From NCBI GenBank assembly GCA_963722175.1, contig CAVRKA010000007.1:1-64000 (forward strand): a stretch of 64,000 bases of DNA, in the 5' to 3' direction. The stretch is from WHSW01 sp963722175. Its GTDB lineage: Bacteria; Actinomycetota; Thermoleophilia; Solirubrobacterales; 70-9. Below are positions 24,150-35,278 of the stretch, piece after piece; position 1 is the stretch's first letter; the number at the start of each line of letters is the position of its first letter. Made by a program: the position numbers and the translations under genes. Under the pieces are notes generated by a model that saw only the letters and a program-made list of their open reading frames with translations, made no database searches and had not been told where the DNA came from.

Positions 24150-24529
24150 CAGGCGGCGCCGGCCCCCTCGAGCATCTTCTGCATCGCCTCGCCGAGCGCC
24201 TGGGCGCCGCTCATCGGCCGCACCATCACCGTCAGGTCGGTGATCCGGCCGTCGGCGCCGAACGTGAGGATGTCGACGCCATGGACGGTCTTCTCGCCGA
24301 CCCGGGCTTCGAACACCAGCACCGCGGCGTCGCCGGTCTCGACCTGCTCGAGATAGCGGAAGTCCTCGAACACCTGGACGACCGCACCGAGGATCAGCTT
24401 GATCGCGTCGCGGCCCTCGTACGGCTTGTAGACGACCGGGCTGCGGAAGGTGGCGTCCTCGGCGAACAGCTCGTCGGCGGCGCCGAAGTCCTTCGCCTCG
24501 GCCGCGGCGCGGAAGGCGTCGCTGCGCAT
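24149..24529 (-). CDS. SnoaL/NTF2-like protein
   Basis: 126 residues from ATG 24529. Small alpha+beta barrel family (SnoaL-like/NTF2): an N-terminal helix AFRAAAEAKDFGAADELFAEDATFRSPVV followed by strands such as RYLEQVETGDAAVLVFEARV and GVDILTFGADGRITDLTVMVRP. Family members include polyketide cyclases, isomerases and many proteins of unknown role, so no reaction is assigned. The start codon lies one base before the OsmC stop codon, so the two genes are translated in one operon. The next genes downstream are separated by tandem hairpins. Confidence 0.82.
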   Translation of the reverse strand: MRSDAFRAAAEAKDFGAADELFAEDATFRSPVVYKPYEGRDAIKLILGAVVQVFEDFRYLEQVETGDAAVLVFEARVGEKTVHGVDILTFGADGRITDLTVMVRPMSGAQALGEAMQKMLEGAGAA

Positions 24530-24530
24530 C

Positions 24531-24962
24531 TCAGGCCTCCAGGGTCGCGTCGAGGTTGATCTCTGGGACCCCCGCGAGGGCCTTCGACACCGGGCAGCCG
24601 GCCTTGGCGGCCTCGCCGATGCTCTGAAACTCCTGCTCGTCGATGCCCGGGACCCGGGCGCGGGTGGTGAGGTCGATCCGGTTGATCGCAAAGCCGCCGT
24701 CGGCCGGGCTCAGGTGGACCTCGGCGGTCGTCTCGACCGACTCGGGCGTGTGGCCCGCCTGCGCGAGCTCGTGGGCGAAGGCCATCGAGAAGCAGCCCGC
24801 GTGGGCGCCGGCGATCAGCTCCTCCGGATTCGTGCCCTCGCCCTCCTCGAAGCGGGACTTGGCCGAGTAGGGCCCGCTCCAGGCGCCCGTTCCCAGGTTC
24901 ATGGTCCCGCTGCCGCCGGCCAGGTCGCCCTCCCAGCGCGCGTCCGCGGTTCGCTTCGGCAT
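24531..24962 (-). CDS. OsmC/Ohr-family peroxidase
   Basis: 143 residues. The two redox cysteines are C57 (GAHAGCFSMAF) and C123 (AKAGCPVSKAL), with the catalytic arginine region RFEEGEGTNPEELI preceding. OsmC-type enzymes reduce organic hydroperoxides using lipoyl or small thiols. The sequence NPEELIAGAHAGCFSMAF is the OsmC rather than Ohr form. It is first in a two-gene operon with the SnoaL-like gene. Confidence 0.9.
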   Translation of the reverse strand: MPKRTADARWEGDLAGGSGTMNLGTGAWSGPYSAKSRFEEGEGTNPEELIAGAHAGCFSMAFAHELAQAGHTPESVETTAEVHLSPADGGFAINRIDLTTRARVPGIDEQEFQSIGEAAKAGCPVSKALAGVPEINLDATLEA

Positions 24963-24998
24963 CTCGCCCTCCTGTTTGCTCGTCGTCCGCGCCGGAGC

Positions 24999-25919
24999 CT
25001 ATGCCCCGGACCAATCCACAGGTCCCGCGGTCAGCACGTGGGCGCCGAGCGGGCGGCCGAGCAGCTCCTGGACGGCGCGCGAGGCCTCGATCAGGCGCGG
25101 CAGGTCGACGCCCGTCGAGATCGTCATCTCCTCCAGCATCGAAACGAGGTCCTCGGTGCCGACGTTGCCGGTCGAGCCCGGCGGGACCGGGCAGCCGCCC
25201 AGCTCCCCGAACGCCGACTCGAACGAGCTGATCCCCTGGCTGAGAGCCGCGTGGACGTTGGCGAGCGCCTGGCCGCGGGTGTTGTGGAAGTGCGCGGTCA
25301 GCTCTACGTCCGGCAGCCGCTCGGACGCGGCGGCGAAGAACTCGCCGACCTGGCGCGGGTTGGCCATCCCGGTCGTGTCGCCGAACGCGACCTCGGCGCA
25401 GCCCGCGGCGGCGAGCCGCTCGCCGATCTCGAGCACGCGGTCGACGGGGACCTCGCCCTCGTAGGGACAGCCGAAGCTGGTCGAGATCACGCCCTCGCAG
25501 CGCAGCCCATCGGCGACCGCACGCTCGATCACCCGCTCGAGCCCGGCGAGCGACTCGGCGATCGGGCGGTTGACGTTCTTGCGGTTGTGGGTCTCCGAGG
25601 CGGAGAGGAAGAGGTTGACCTCGTCGAAGCGCTCGCGGTGGCTGAGCGCGCGGTCGAGCCCGCGCTCGTTCGGGATCAGCACCGAGTAGGCGACCCCGTC
25701 GAGCTTGTCGTAGGAGGCCAGCACATCCTCGGCGTCGGCGAGCTGCGGGATCACGTCCGGGCGCACGAACGAGGTCAGCTCGATCCGCTTCAGCCCCGCC
25801 GCGCCGAGCAACCCGATCAGCCGGACCTTGTCGGCGGTCGGGATCACCTCGGGCTCGTTCTGGAAGCCGTCGCGGGGACCGACCTCGCGAATGCGGACGC
25901 TCTGGGGAAGCTCGCTCAC
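24999..25919 (-). CDS. mvaB: Hydroxymethylglutaryl-CoA lyase
   Basis: 306 residues, a TIM-barrel of the DRE-type family. Catalytic residues: GPRDGFQ at 14-20 with R16 and D17, HFH (H210, H212) for the divalent metal, and the flexible-loop cysteine C243 in the signature GELGGCPVPPGSTGNVGTE (239-257). It splits HMG-CoA into acetyl-CoA and acetoacetate, the last step of leucine degradation. Its product can be used by acetoacetyl-CoA synthetase (6564-8564), and its substrate would come from a methylcrotonyl-CoA carboxylase such as the 19375-20952 subunit. Confidence 0.93.
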   Translation of the reverse strand: MSELPQSVRIREVGPRDGFQNEPEVIPTADKVRLIGLLGAAGLKRIELTSFVRPDVIPQLADAEDVLASYDKLDGVAYSVLIPNERGLDRALSHRERFDEVNLFLSASETHNRKNVNRPIAESLAGLERVIERAVADGLRCEGVISTSFGCPYEGEVPVDRVLEIGERLAAAGCAEVAFGDTTGMANPRQVGEFFAAASERLPDVELTAHFHNTRGQALANVHAALSQGISSFESAFGELGGCPVPPGSTGNVGTEDLVSMLEEMTISTGVDLPRLIEASRAVQELLGRPLGAHVLTAGPVDWSGA

Positions 25920-25940
25920 GGCCTGGAGGTTATGCGGCTC

Positions 25941-26318
25941 CTATGCGGTGTTGACGGCGCCGACCTCGATCGTGCGGCGCTCGTGGGTGCCGACGCCGAT
26001 CGTGCGATCGCCCTCGGTTACCTCGACGTCGAAGCGCAGCTTGCGGTCGTCGACGATCTCGCGCAGGGACGCGCGGACCTGGCAGACCGCCCCCTCGGCG
26101 GCGCCGGCGACGTGCTTGACGCAGACCTCGAAGCCGACCGTCGCCTTGCCCTCCGGCAGGTTCTCGAACGAGAGGATCGAGGCGCAGCGCTCCATCATCG
26201 CGATCATCCCCGGGGTCGAGAGCACGCGGACGCCGATGGTCCCGCCGACGTCGGTGACCAACCGGTCCTCGACCGTGAACTCGTCGATCCGCTCGACGCC
26301 GGGAACAAGGCGGCTCAA
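25941..26318 (-). CDS. FlK-like acyl-CoA thioesterase
   Basis: 125 residues from TTG 26318, supported by GGAGGTG eight bases upstream; no ATG or GTG fits. Hot-dog fold thioesterase of the fluoroacetyl-CoA thioesterase-like group: VLSTPGMIAMMERCASI (Thr/Glu catalytic region), SVG/TVGFEVCVKHVAGAAEG with the catalytic histidine, and GTHERRTIEV at the end. It should hydrolyse a short acyl-CoA. It lies between HMG-CoA lyase and the SDR gene on the same strand, spaced 20-45 bases, so an operon is likely. Confidence 0.8.
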   Translation of the reverse strand: MSRLVPGVERIDEFTVEDRLVTDVGGTIGVRVLSTPGMIAMMERCASILSFENLPEGKATVGFEVCVKHVAGAAEGAVCQVRASLREIVDDRKLRFDVEVTEGDRTIGVGTHERRTIEVGAVNTA

Positions 26319-26362
26319 CGGCGCCGCACCTCCGCGCCGCTTCGCGCCGCGATCGGAGGCAC

Positions 26363-27100
26363 CTAGCCGACCATGCCCATGCCGCCGGAGACGCCGATCG
26401 TCTCGCCGGTGACGTAGGACGAGTCGTCGGAGGCGAGGAAGGCGACGACCGCGGCGACCTCCTCCGGCTGGCCGAGCCGGCGCAGCTGCGTTCCGGCCTT
26501 CATCGTCTCGACGATCTTGTTGCCGATCTCGCCGAACTCGAGCGCGCCCAACAGCAGCGGCGTCTCGATCGGGCCGGGGGCGATCGAGTTCGCGGTGATG
26601 TTGAAGCGCGCGCCCTCCCGCGCCATCACCTTCATGAACGAGATCACGCCGCCCTTGGCGGCGGAGTAGACGGCCGATCCCTTCGAGCCGATCCGGCCGG
26701 CCTCCGAGGCGAGGCTGACGATCCGCCCGTACTTTGCCGCCTGCATCCCGGGCAGGATCGCGTGCGTACAGGCGAACACGCCGAACAGGTTGACGGCGGC
26801 GACCCGCTGCCACTGGCCCGGGTCGGTGTCGGCGAAGAAGCCGAACTCGTCCATGCCGGCGTTGTTGACGAGGATCGAGAACGGTCCGTGGACGGCGACG
26901 AGGTCGATCGCGGATTGGGGGTCGGTGACGTCGAGGTGGGCCGCCTCGGCGCCGACCTCCGCCGCGACCTCGGCCGCGAGCTCGTCGTTGAGGTCGCCGA
27001 TCACGACCTCCGCGCCCTCGGCGGCGAGCCTGGCCACGGTCGCGGCCCCGATTCCGCTGGCGCCCCCGGTGACCAGTGCCTTCCTGCCCTCGAGCCGCAT
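26363..27100 (-). CDS. Short-chain dehydrogenase/reductase (SDR)
   Basis: 245 residues from ATG 27100. Classical SDR: TGGASGIG cofactor loop at 11-18, acidic residue after strand 2 (VVIGDLND) indicating NAD(H) preference, NNAG, catalytic serine in VSLASEAG, YSAAKGG with Tyr and Lys, and the C-terminal GETIGVSGGMGM. Most like 3-hydroxybutyrate or 3-oxoacyl dehydrogenases; the substrate is not certain. Same-strand cluster with the thioesterase and HMG-CoA lyase; divergent from the F420:NADP oxidoreductase gene by 58 bases. Confidence 0.88.
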   Translation of the reverse strand: MRLEGRKALVTGGASGIGAATVARLAAEGAEVVIGDLNDELAAEVAAEVGAEAAHLDVTDPQSAIDLVAVHGPFSILVNNAGMDEFGFFADTDPGQWQRVAAVNLFGVFACTHAILPGMQAAKYGRIVSLASEAGRIGSKGSAVYSAAKGGVISFMKVMAREGARFNITANSIAPGPIETPLLLGALEFGEIGNKIVETMKAGTQLRRLGQPEEVAAVVAFLASDDSSYVTGETIGVSGGMGMVG

Positions 27101-27158
27101 CGCCGCGCAGCATATGCGGGCGCCACGCGCGGGGGCCGCGCGCATACACTCCCGCGCC

Positions 27159-27851
27159 GTGGCGAAGGGCGAAGCGATCCCGATCATCGGTGGAACCGGT
27201 GCCCTCGGCTACGGGCTCGCCCTGCGCTGGGCCCGAGCGGGGCGCGCGGTCGTGATCGGCTCGCGGAGCGCCGAGCGCGCCGCCGAGGCCGCGCGCAAGC
27301 TCTCCGAGCTGGCCCCGGACGCCGAGATCGAGGGCCTGCCGAACGAGCAGGCCGCCAAGCAGGGCACGGTCGTCTTCCTCACGGTCCCGTTCCGCGCCCA
27401 ATCGGAGAACCTCACCAACCTGCGCGAGGTGCTCTCGCCCGGTCAGCTGCTGGTCGATTGCACGGTCCCGCTGGCGGCGGCGGTCAGCGGCAAGGCGACG
27501 CGCTCGATCGGCGTCTGGCAGGGCTCCGCGGCGCAGCAGGCGCAGGAGATGGTCCCCGACGGCGTCAACGTCGTCGCCGCCCTGCACACCGTCAGCGCTC
27601 CGAGCCTCGCCGACGGCGGCGCCGACCTCGACGAGGACGTGCTGCTGTGCGGCGACCGCAAGGCCGACAAGGCGAAGGTCGCCCGCCTGATCGAGGAGAT
27701 CCCCGGGCTGCGGGCGGTCAACGCCGGCCCGCTGGAGATGGCGCGGATCGTCGAGCAGCTGACGCCGATGCTGATCTCGATCAACGCTCGCTACAAGACC
27801 CACGCCGGAATCCGGATCAACGGGCTCCCGGACGGCGACCACTGGGCATAG
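27159..27851 (+). CDS. F420H2:NADP oxidoreductase (Fno/NpdG)
   Basis: 230 residues from GTG 27159. The NADP-binding loop PIIGGTGALGYGLALRWARAG at the N-terminus, GSRSAERA providing the NADP 2'-phosphate contact, and VVFLTVPF/LVDCTVPL are typical of NADPH-dependent F420 reductases. It exchanges hydride between F420 and NADP. It is directly followed by cofD (one base apart), placing it first in an F420 operon. Confidence 0.9.
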   Translation: MAKGEAIPIIGGTGALGYGLALRWARAGRAVVIGSRSAERAAEAARKLSELAPDAEIEGLPNEQAAKQGTVVFLTVPFRAQSENLTNLREVLSPGQLLVDCTVPLAAAVSGKATRSIGVWQGSAAQQAQEMVPDGVNVVAALHTVSAPSLADGGADLDEDVLLCGDRKADKAKVARLIEEIPGLRAVNAGPLEMARIVEQLTPMLISINARYKTHAGIRINGLPDGDHWA

Positions 27852-27852
27852 C

Positions 27853-28770
27853 GTGGGTGTCGTCTGCCTCGCCGGCGGGACCGGAGGGGCGAAGCTGGCC
27901 GCCGGACTGCAGGACATCGCCGGAGACCGGCTCGCGGTGATCGCCAATACCGCCGACGACACCGAGGTCCACGGGCTCCTGGTCTGTCCCGACCCTGATC
28001 TGATCACCTACTGGCTCACCGATCAGATCGACGAGCAGCGCGGCTGGGGGATCCGCGACGACACCTTCGCCGTCCACGAGCGGCTCGAGCAGCTCGGCGC
28101 GCCCGGCTGGTTCTCGCTCTCCGATCGCGACCTCGCCACCTGCCTGTACCGCACCCACTTCCTCGCGGAGGGAGGCACCCTGACCGCGGCTCAGGGCCAG
28201 ATCGCCGGCGCGCTCGGGGCCCGCGCTCGGGTGCTGCCGATGGCCGAGCAGCACGTGCGCACCCGGGTCCGCACGCCCGCCGGCTGGCGCGGTCTGCAGC
28301 AGTTCCTGATCCTCGACCACGGCGCGGCGCCGATCGAGGGCATCGAGGTCGAGGGGATCGCCAACGCCGCCCCGACCCCCGAGGTCCTCGAGGCGCTTGC
28401 GAATGCCGAGGCCGTGATCCTCGGTCCGTCGAACCCGGTGATCTCGATCGGCCCGATCCTCGCCGTGCCCGGGATGCGCGAGGCGATCGCAGCCGCCCCC
28501 GGCCCGGTGGTCGCGGTCAGCCCCCTGGTCGGCGGCCACGCCATCAAGGGCCCCACGGACGCCTTCGTCGCGGCCGTCGGACGCCCGCTGACCGGCGCGG
28601 GAATCGCGTCGCTGTACGAGGGCGTGCTCGACGGGATCGTCGTCGATGCCGGCGACCCCGATCCCGGCCCCGACGGGATCGAAGTGCTCAGCTGCCCGAC
28701 GCTGATGGAGGGGCGCGACGGCCGCCGGGCGCTCGCCGAGCGGGTGCTCGACTTCGCCCGCGGCCTGTAG
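27853..28770 (+). CDS. cofD: 2-phospho-L-lactate transferase (CofD/FbiA)
   Basis: 305 residues from GTG 27853. CofD transfers a phospholactyl (or phosphoenolpyruvyl) group from the GDP-activated form to the deazaflavin Fo, giving F420-0. Signature LAGGTGGAKLAAGLQ at 6-20, NTADDTEVHGLLVCPDPDLITY and VILGPSNPVISIGPIL are characteristic. It follows the F420:NADP oxidoreductase and is followed by cofC after 36 bases. Confidence 0.95.
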   Translation: MGVVCLAGGTGGAKLAAGLQDIAGDRLAVIANTADDTEVHGLLVCPDPDLITYWLTDQIDEQRGWGIRDDTFAVHERLEQLGAPGWFSLSDRDLATCLYRTHFLAEGGTLTAAQGQIAGALGARARVLPMAEQHVRTRVRTPAGWRGLQQFLILDHGAAPIEGIEVEGIANAAPTPEVLEALANAEAVILGPSNPVISIGPILAVPGMREAIAAAPGPVVAVSPLVGGHAIKGPTDAFVAAVGRPLTGAGIASLYEGVLDGIVVDAGDPDPGPDGIEVLSCPTLMEGRDGRRALAERVLDFARGL

Positions 28771-28806
28771 TGGACCCACAACGGCCGGCGGCGCGATGAT
28801 CTGACC

Positions 28807-29481
28807 GTGCGCGCGACCGCGATCATCCCGGTGAAGCGTTTCGGCCAGGCGAAGCAGCGGCTGCTGGAGCGACTCGACCGACCGCAGAGGGCCGACCTGG
28901 TCAAGGCGATGCTCACCGACGTGCTCGCCGCGATCTGTGAGACCGACTCGATCGAGCGGCTGATCGTGGTCACGGGCGAGGGTCGCGCGGAGCGGATCGC
29001 GATGGAGCGGGCGAAGCGGGCCACGACACCCATCGAGGTGCTCCAAGACCCGGCCGACAGGGGGCACTCCGAGGCGGCGACCCTCGGGATCATTCGCGCG
29101 CTGTCGCTCGGCGCTCAGTGCAGCGCTCTGCTGCCGGGTGACTGCCCGCTGCTCGACCCGGCCGAGCTCGACGCCGCGCTGGGGCGAATGGCTCCGGGCA
29201 GGGTCGCGGTGATCCCTGATCGCCACGCCACCGGGACGAACGGGCTGCTGCTCGCTCCCGCCGATGCGATCGGCCCCGCGTTCGGCCCCGACAGCGCCGA
29301 GCGCCACCGTGACCGGGCCGAGCGAGCAGGCTACGAGGCGGTCACCGAGCCGCTCGAGTCGCTCGGCCTCGACCTCGACACGCCCGAGGATCTCGCGGTG
29401 CTCGCGGCGGCCGTCGCCGAGCGGCCCGAGCGCGCGCCCGCGACCGCCGCTGCCCTGGAACGACTCGGCTCTCCGGCGTGA
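28807..29481 (+). CDS. cofC: 2-phospho-L-lactate guanylyltransferase (CofC/FbiD)
   Basis: 224 residues from GTG 28807. Nucleotidyltransferase that activates 2-phospholactate or phosphoenolpyruvate with GTP for CofD. Signature IIPVKRFGQAKQRL near the N-terminus, LLPGDCPLLDP for metal binding and DRHATGTNGLLLAP are visible. The stop overlaps the cofE start by 4 bases (GTGA), so expression is coupled. Confidence 0.93.
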   Translation: MRATAIIPVKRFGQAKQRLLERLDRPQRADLVKAMLTDVLAAICETDSIERLIVVTGEGRAERIAMERAKRATTPIEVLQDPADRGHSEAATLGIIRALSLGAQCSALLPGDCPLLDPAELDAALGRMAPGRVAVIPDRHATGTNGLLLAPADAIGPAFGPDSAERHRDRAERAGYEAVTEPLESLGLDLDTPEDLAVLAAAVAERPERAPATAAALERLGSPA

Positions 29482-30237
29482 GTGCCGGCCTGGAGATCGC
29501 CCCGCTCCCCGGCCTGCCGGAGGTCGCCGAGGGTGACGCGGTGGGACGGCTGATCGCCGAGGCGGCGGGCGGGCTCGCCGACGGCGAGATCGTCGTCGTC
29601 TCTCAGAAGGTCGTCTCGAAGGCCGAGGGGCGGGTCCGCGATCTGGCAGCGGTCGAGCCGGGCACGGAGGCGACCGAGCTCGCCGCGCGGACCGATCGCG
29701 ATCCGCGCGCTGGTGGAGCTCGTGCTCGCCGAATCGAAGCGGATCGTCCGCGCGACCGCGGCGGCGCTGATCGTCGAGACGCACGGCGGCTGGATCTGCG
29801 CCAACGCCGGAATCGACGCCTCCAACCTGCCCGACGACGAGACGGTGGCGCTGCTGCCGCTCGACGCCGACGCCTCGGCGCGCCGGATCCGCGCGGAGAT
29901 CGCCGGAGCGGCCGGCGGTGCCCGCCCAGGCGTGCTGATCGCCGACAGCTTCGGTCGTCCGTGGCGGCTCGGCCAGACGGAGGTGGCGATCGGCTGCGCC
30001 GGCGTCGCCGCCGTCGACGACTGGCGCGGACGGGTCGACGCCCACGGCCGCGAGCTGGCCGCGACCGCGATCGCGGTCGCCGACCAGCTTGCCGGCGCCG
30101 CCGACCTGGCGCGGACCAAGGACGCGGGTCTGCCGGTGGTCGTGATCCGCGGCGCTGAGCGCTTCTGGACCAGCGAGGACGGCGCCGGCGCCGCTGCGGT
30201 GCTGCAACGGGCCGAGGCCGACGACCTCTTCCGTTAG
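29478..30237 (+). pseudogene. cofE: F420-0:gamma-glutamyl ligase CofE, frameshifted as given
   Basis: The two halves of a CofE of about 253 residues lie in different frames. The first frame (29478 to about 29708) encodes LEIAPLPGLPEVAEGDAVG, VVVSQKVVSKAEGR and ends TDRDPR; the second (from about 29710 to the stop at 30237) continues LVELVLAESKRIVR, then HGGWICANAGIDASN, ADSFGRPWRLGQTEVAIG. Dropping one base in the CGCGCGC run at 29704-29710 restores the family motif DPRLVELVLAES exactly. CofE adds glutamate residues to F420-0. There is no FbiB-type C-terminal nitroreductase domain. Because everything else is conserved, a sequence error is more likely than a true lesion; a functional +1 frameshift is possible. 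Confidence 0.88.
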
Positions 30238-30647
30238 TGCTCGTGCTTGTCCATCGGCGGCGCGGCGCCGCCCTCGTCGGTGAACTCGGGCGCCGCGTAC
30301 GGCTCACCCGGTGAGGCACCGATCGCCAGCACGCGCGCGGGGTCGGCGCCCGTGATGATCTTGCGCTTCTCCGTCATCCCGACACGAATCCACACCCCGG
30401 GCTCGAGTTCGTGCTCCTCGCCCCCGGGCCCGCCGACCCGCAGGATCGCCCGGCCGCTGAGCAGCGTGTAGACCTCCTCCTGGTGGTCGTGGGCCTGATC
30501 GTGGTCGGGGTAGACGGTGAAGTCGGGCGGGAGGTCGATCACCGCGAGCCCGAACGAGCTCACCCCGAGGCCGGCGCGGGCGCGGCGAAAGCCACCGCCG
30601 AAGATCGCCTCGAAGTCCTCGATCCGCTTGACGGTGACGTCGGCCAT
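30234..30647 (-). CDS. Cupin-domain protein (copy 1)
   Basis: 137 residues. Single cupin domain: PDHDQAHDHQEEVYTLLSG (first motif with His and Glu metal ligands) and ELEPGVWIRVGMTEKRKIITG (second motif). N-terminal MADVTVKRIEDFEAIFGGGF is nearly shared with the neighbour upstream. Convergent with cofE, their stop codons overlapping by 4 bases. Reaction unknown. Confidence 0.85.
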   Translation of the reverse strand: MADVTVKRIEDFEAIFGGGFRRARAGLGVSSFGLAVIDLPPDFTVYPDHDQAHDHQEEVYTLLSGRAILRVGGPGGEEHELEPGVWIRVGMTEKRKIITGADPARVLAIGASPGEPYAAPEFTDEGGAAPPMDKHEH

Positions 30648-30655
30648 CGGCGCGC

Positions 30656-31057
30656 CTATTCCGACGCGGCGGCGAACGGGTCGGGCTCACCCTCCTCGGT
30701 GGGCTGGAAGATCTCGAAGGCCTTCCCCGGGATCCCGCCGAGAGCCAGGATCACGGCGCCGTCCTCGCCGGTGGTCAGCTTCCGCTTCTCGTTCGGGCCC
30801 ACGCGGGCGAAGATGCCCGGCTCGAGATCGTGCTCCTCGTCGCCGGCCTGGAGATGCGCGCGGCCCTCGAGCACGATGTAGACCTCTTCCTGGCCGCCCT
30901 CGGAGTGATCGTGCTCCGGGTAGCGGTCCGCGTTGGGCGGGAAGCGCAGGACCTGCATCCCGAACGACGTCACCCCGAGGCCGGAGCGCGCCTTCAGCAT
31001 CGCCCCGCCGAAGGTGGCCTCGAAATCCTCCGTTCGCTTCACGGTCACGTCCGCCAT
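30656..31057 (-). CDS. Cupin-domain protein (copy 2)
   Basis: 133 residues, a paralogue of the downstream gene: both start MADVTVKR.EDFEA.FGG and share GLGV(S/T)SFG. Cupin motif 1 is YPEHDHSEGGQEEVYIVLEG, motif 2 ELEPGIFARVGPNEKRKLTTG-like. The gap to its paralogue is 8 bases, so they form an operon created by tandem duplication. Metal-binding His/Glu are conserved in both. Function unknown; they sit inside the F420 region but no direct tie can be shown. Confidence 0.85.
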   Translation of the reverse strand: MADVTVKRTEDFEATFGGAMLKARSGLGVTSFGMQVLRFPPNADRYPEHDHSEGGQEEVYIVLEGRAHLQAGDEEHDLEPGIFARVGPNEKRKLTTGEDGAVILALGGIPGKAFEIFQPTEEGEPDPFAAASE

Positions 31058-31071
31058 CCACTCCTCCTCTC

Positions 31072-32049
31072 TCAGGGTTGCAGCACGGCTGCGCCCCGAA
31101 CCCTACCCCCGCGCAACTCGTCGAGTGCGTGATCTGCCTCACCCAAGCCGAAGACGGTGATCTCGGCCTCGACCCGGGCCTCGGCCGCGGCGGCGAGGAA
31201 CTCGACCCCGTCGCGGCGGGTGAGGTTGGCCACCGAGCGGATCTGGCGCTCGCCCCAGAGGTCCGCGTATGGGAACGACGGGATGTCGCTCATGTGGATG
31301 CCGGCGCACACGACCACGCCACCCGGTGCCAGCGCGCGTAGCGCAGTGACCACCAGCTCGCCGGCGGGGGCGAAGACGATCGCCGCGTCGAGCGGCTCAG
31401 GGACCTCCTCGGCAACGCCCACCCACTCGGCCCCGAGCCCGAGCGCGAAGTCACGCTTCTCCGCCTCCACCGCGCGACTGACCGCGAACACCCGGCGCCC
31501 CTGGTGGGCGGCGACCTGGCACACCAGGTGCGCCGACGCCCCGAATCCATACAGCCCGAGCCGCTCGGCGTCGCCGCACATCCGCAGGGCCCGATGGCCG
31601 ATCATCCCCGCGCAGAGCAGCGGCGCCGTCTCGGCCCCCGCGGTGGTGTCGAGCGCCAGGCAGAAACGCTCGTCGGCGACCGCGAGCTCGGCGTAGCCGC
31701 CGTCGATGTCATAGCCGGTGAACCGCGCGCGCTCGCAGAGGTTCTCGCGCCCCGAGCGGCAGTACCGGCACTCGCCGCAGGCCCAGCCGAGCCACGGGAT
31801 GCCGACCCGGTCGCCGACCTCGAAGCGATCGGCCCCCTCCCCCGCCCCGACCACCTCGCCGACGATCTGGTGGCCGAGTACGAGCGGCAGCCCGTGAGGC
31901 TCGAGCTCGCCGTCGACGATGTGCAGATCGGTCCGGCAGACCCCGCAGGCGACCACCCGGACCTGCACCTGGCCCGGGGCGGGCTCGGGGGCGGGGAGCT
32001 CGGCCGGGACCAGCGGGTGTCCCGGGCGTTCCAGAACCATGGCGCGCAC
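31072..32049 (-). CDS. Zinc-dependent alcohol dehydrogenase
   Basis: 325 residues from GTG 32049 (an ATG at 32040 is an alternative). Medium-chain dehydrogenase: catalytic zinc site C38 region (ACGVCRTDLH, 34-43) and GH60 (LVLGHQIVG, Gln where most have Glu), structural zinc cysteines in GWACGECRYCRSGRENLC, and cofactor fold GLYGFGASAHL. Group resembles AdhA/AdhP-type NAD(P) alcohol dehydrogenases of Actinobacteria. It precedes the cupin pair on the same strand by 14 bases, so they may be one operon. Confidence 0.88.
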   Translation of the reverse strand: MRAMVLERPGHPLVPAELPAPEPAPGQVQVRVVACGVCRTDLHIVDGELEPHGLPLVLGHQIVGEVVGAGEGADRFEVGDRVGIPWLGWACGECRYCRSGRENLCERARFTGYDIDGGYAELAVADERFCLALDTTAGAETAPLLCAGMIGHRALRMCGDAERLGLYGFGASAHLVCQVAAHQGRRVFAVSRAVEAEKRDFALGLGAEWVGVAEEVPEPLDAAIVFAPAGELVVTALRALAPGGVVVCAGIHMSDIPSFPYADLWGERQIRSVANLTRRDGVEFLAAAAEARVEAEITVFGLGEADHALDELRGGRVRGAAVLQP

Positions 32050-32056
32050 CTCCTCA

Positions 32057-32935
32057 TCATCGCGCCTCGGCGAGCGCGCTCAGAATCCGATCGAGGACGC
32101 CATCGGGATCGCGGCGCACCTGTCGGCCGGTCGCGCGCATGACCCTGAGTCCATGGGCAGTAAGGGTGGCTGCCTTGAGCCGGTCACGCTCGAACGCGAC
32201 CCGGCCCGAGTGGCCGTCGTAGCCGTCGACCTCGACGACGAGGCGCTGTTCGCGCCACAGGAAGTCGACCTCGTAGCCATGGATCCGCGCATTCGTCTCG
32301 TAACCCGAAATGCCGGCGCGGCGAAGCGCGGCGAGCAGGTCGCGTTCCGCGGGTGAACGGGTGCGTCGCGGACCGCCCGGCAGGTCGAGGACCGCACGGA
32401 GGCGACGCACACCACGCTTCCCCGGGTTTCGCGTGACCTGATCCTGAAGCTCGGCGTCGGTGGCCAGCCTGCGGTAGTGAGCCTCGGCGATGAGAAATTC
32501 GAGCTGATCGAGCTCGAGGTGGCCCGCGAGCTCCAGGATCGCGCGCGGTGGGCTCGTCAGGGGGAGGCCGTGGCGGCGGCGGAGGTCCCTGGGAGCCAGC
32601 TCTGCACGGTGGATCTGGAGCTCGAGACGCTGCACCGAGCGCCCCGGCGGGATCGTGATGCGGACCGGATCAGGGGCTGGGTAAGGGGTGAGGCTCCAAA
32701 GCGCGGTTGAGGATTCGTGGCTGATCGTGGCCACGCCACCGCATGCGAGAACCGCCGCGGTTTCGTAGGCGTATTCCGGCGCGATCTCGTGACCAACGAG
32801 GTAGACGCCGCGGTGCACCTCATGGAGCCGGCCCGCCGCCAGACGCATGACGATCTGGTTGCGCGTCACGCCCGCGCCGACCAACTGCCACCGGGCGACC
32901 ACCCCATGCTGCCGCCCGGCGAGCCGCGAAATCAC
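32057..32935 (-). CDS. AbiEi-like N-terminus fused to DUF559 nuclease-like domain
   Basis: 292 residues from GTG 32935. Residues 1-60 (ARWQLVGAGVTRNQIVMRLAAGRLHEVHRGVYLVG) match the winged-helix plus cap seen in AbiEi-type antitoxins; the C-terminal third is a DUF559/Vsr-like PD-(D/E)xK fold: EVDFLWREQRLVVEVDGYDGH, then FERDRLKAATLTAHGLRVMR. No toxin partner gene is next to it; such fusions are common stand-alone genes in Actinobacteria. DNA cleavage is plausible but unproven. Confidence 0.8.
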   Translation of the reverse strand: MISRLAGRQHGVVARWQLVGAGVTRNQIVMRLAAGRLHEVHRGVYLVGHEIAPEYAYETAAVLACGGVATISHESSTALWSLTPYPAPDPVRITIPPGRSVQRLELQIHRAELAPRDLRRRHGLPLTSPPRAILELAGHLELDQLEFLIAEAHYRRLATDAELQDQVTRNPGKRGVRRLRAVLDLPGGPRRTRSPAERDLLAALRRAGISGYETNARIHGYEVDFLWREQRLVVEVDGYDGHSGRVAFERDRLKAATLTAHGLRVMRATGRQVRRDPDGVLDRILSALAEAR

Positions 32936-33025
32936 CTCGTCTGCGAATCGAGTGGTGGATTGAACGCCTATATGCAGTCGAATCCCACACTCGATCGAAG
33001 TGCCCCCCTTATTGACCGTTGTTGT

Positions 33026-35266
<2,241 letters not shown>

Positions 35267-35278
35267 GCAACAAACCTA

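Noticed and set aside
29478..30237. Two separate genes in the cofE region
   Set aside because: The two frames join into one CofE text with an exact family motif over the joint; neither half makes sense alone.
32057..32935. Toxin-antitoxin (AbiE) system
   Set aside because: Only the AbiEi-like N-terminus is present and it is fused to a DUF559 domain; no AbiEii partner is adjacent.
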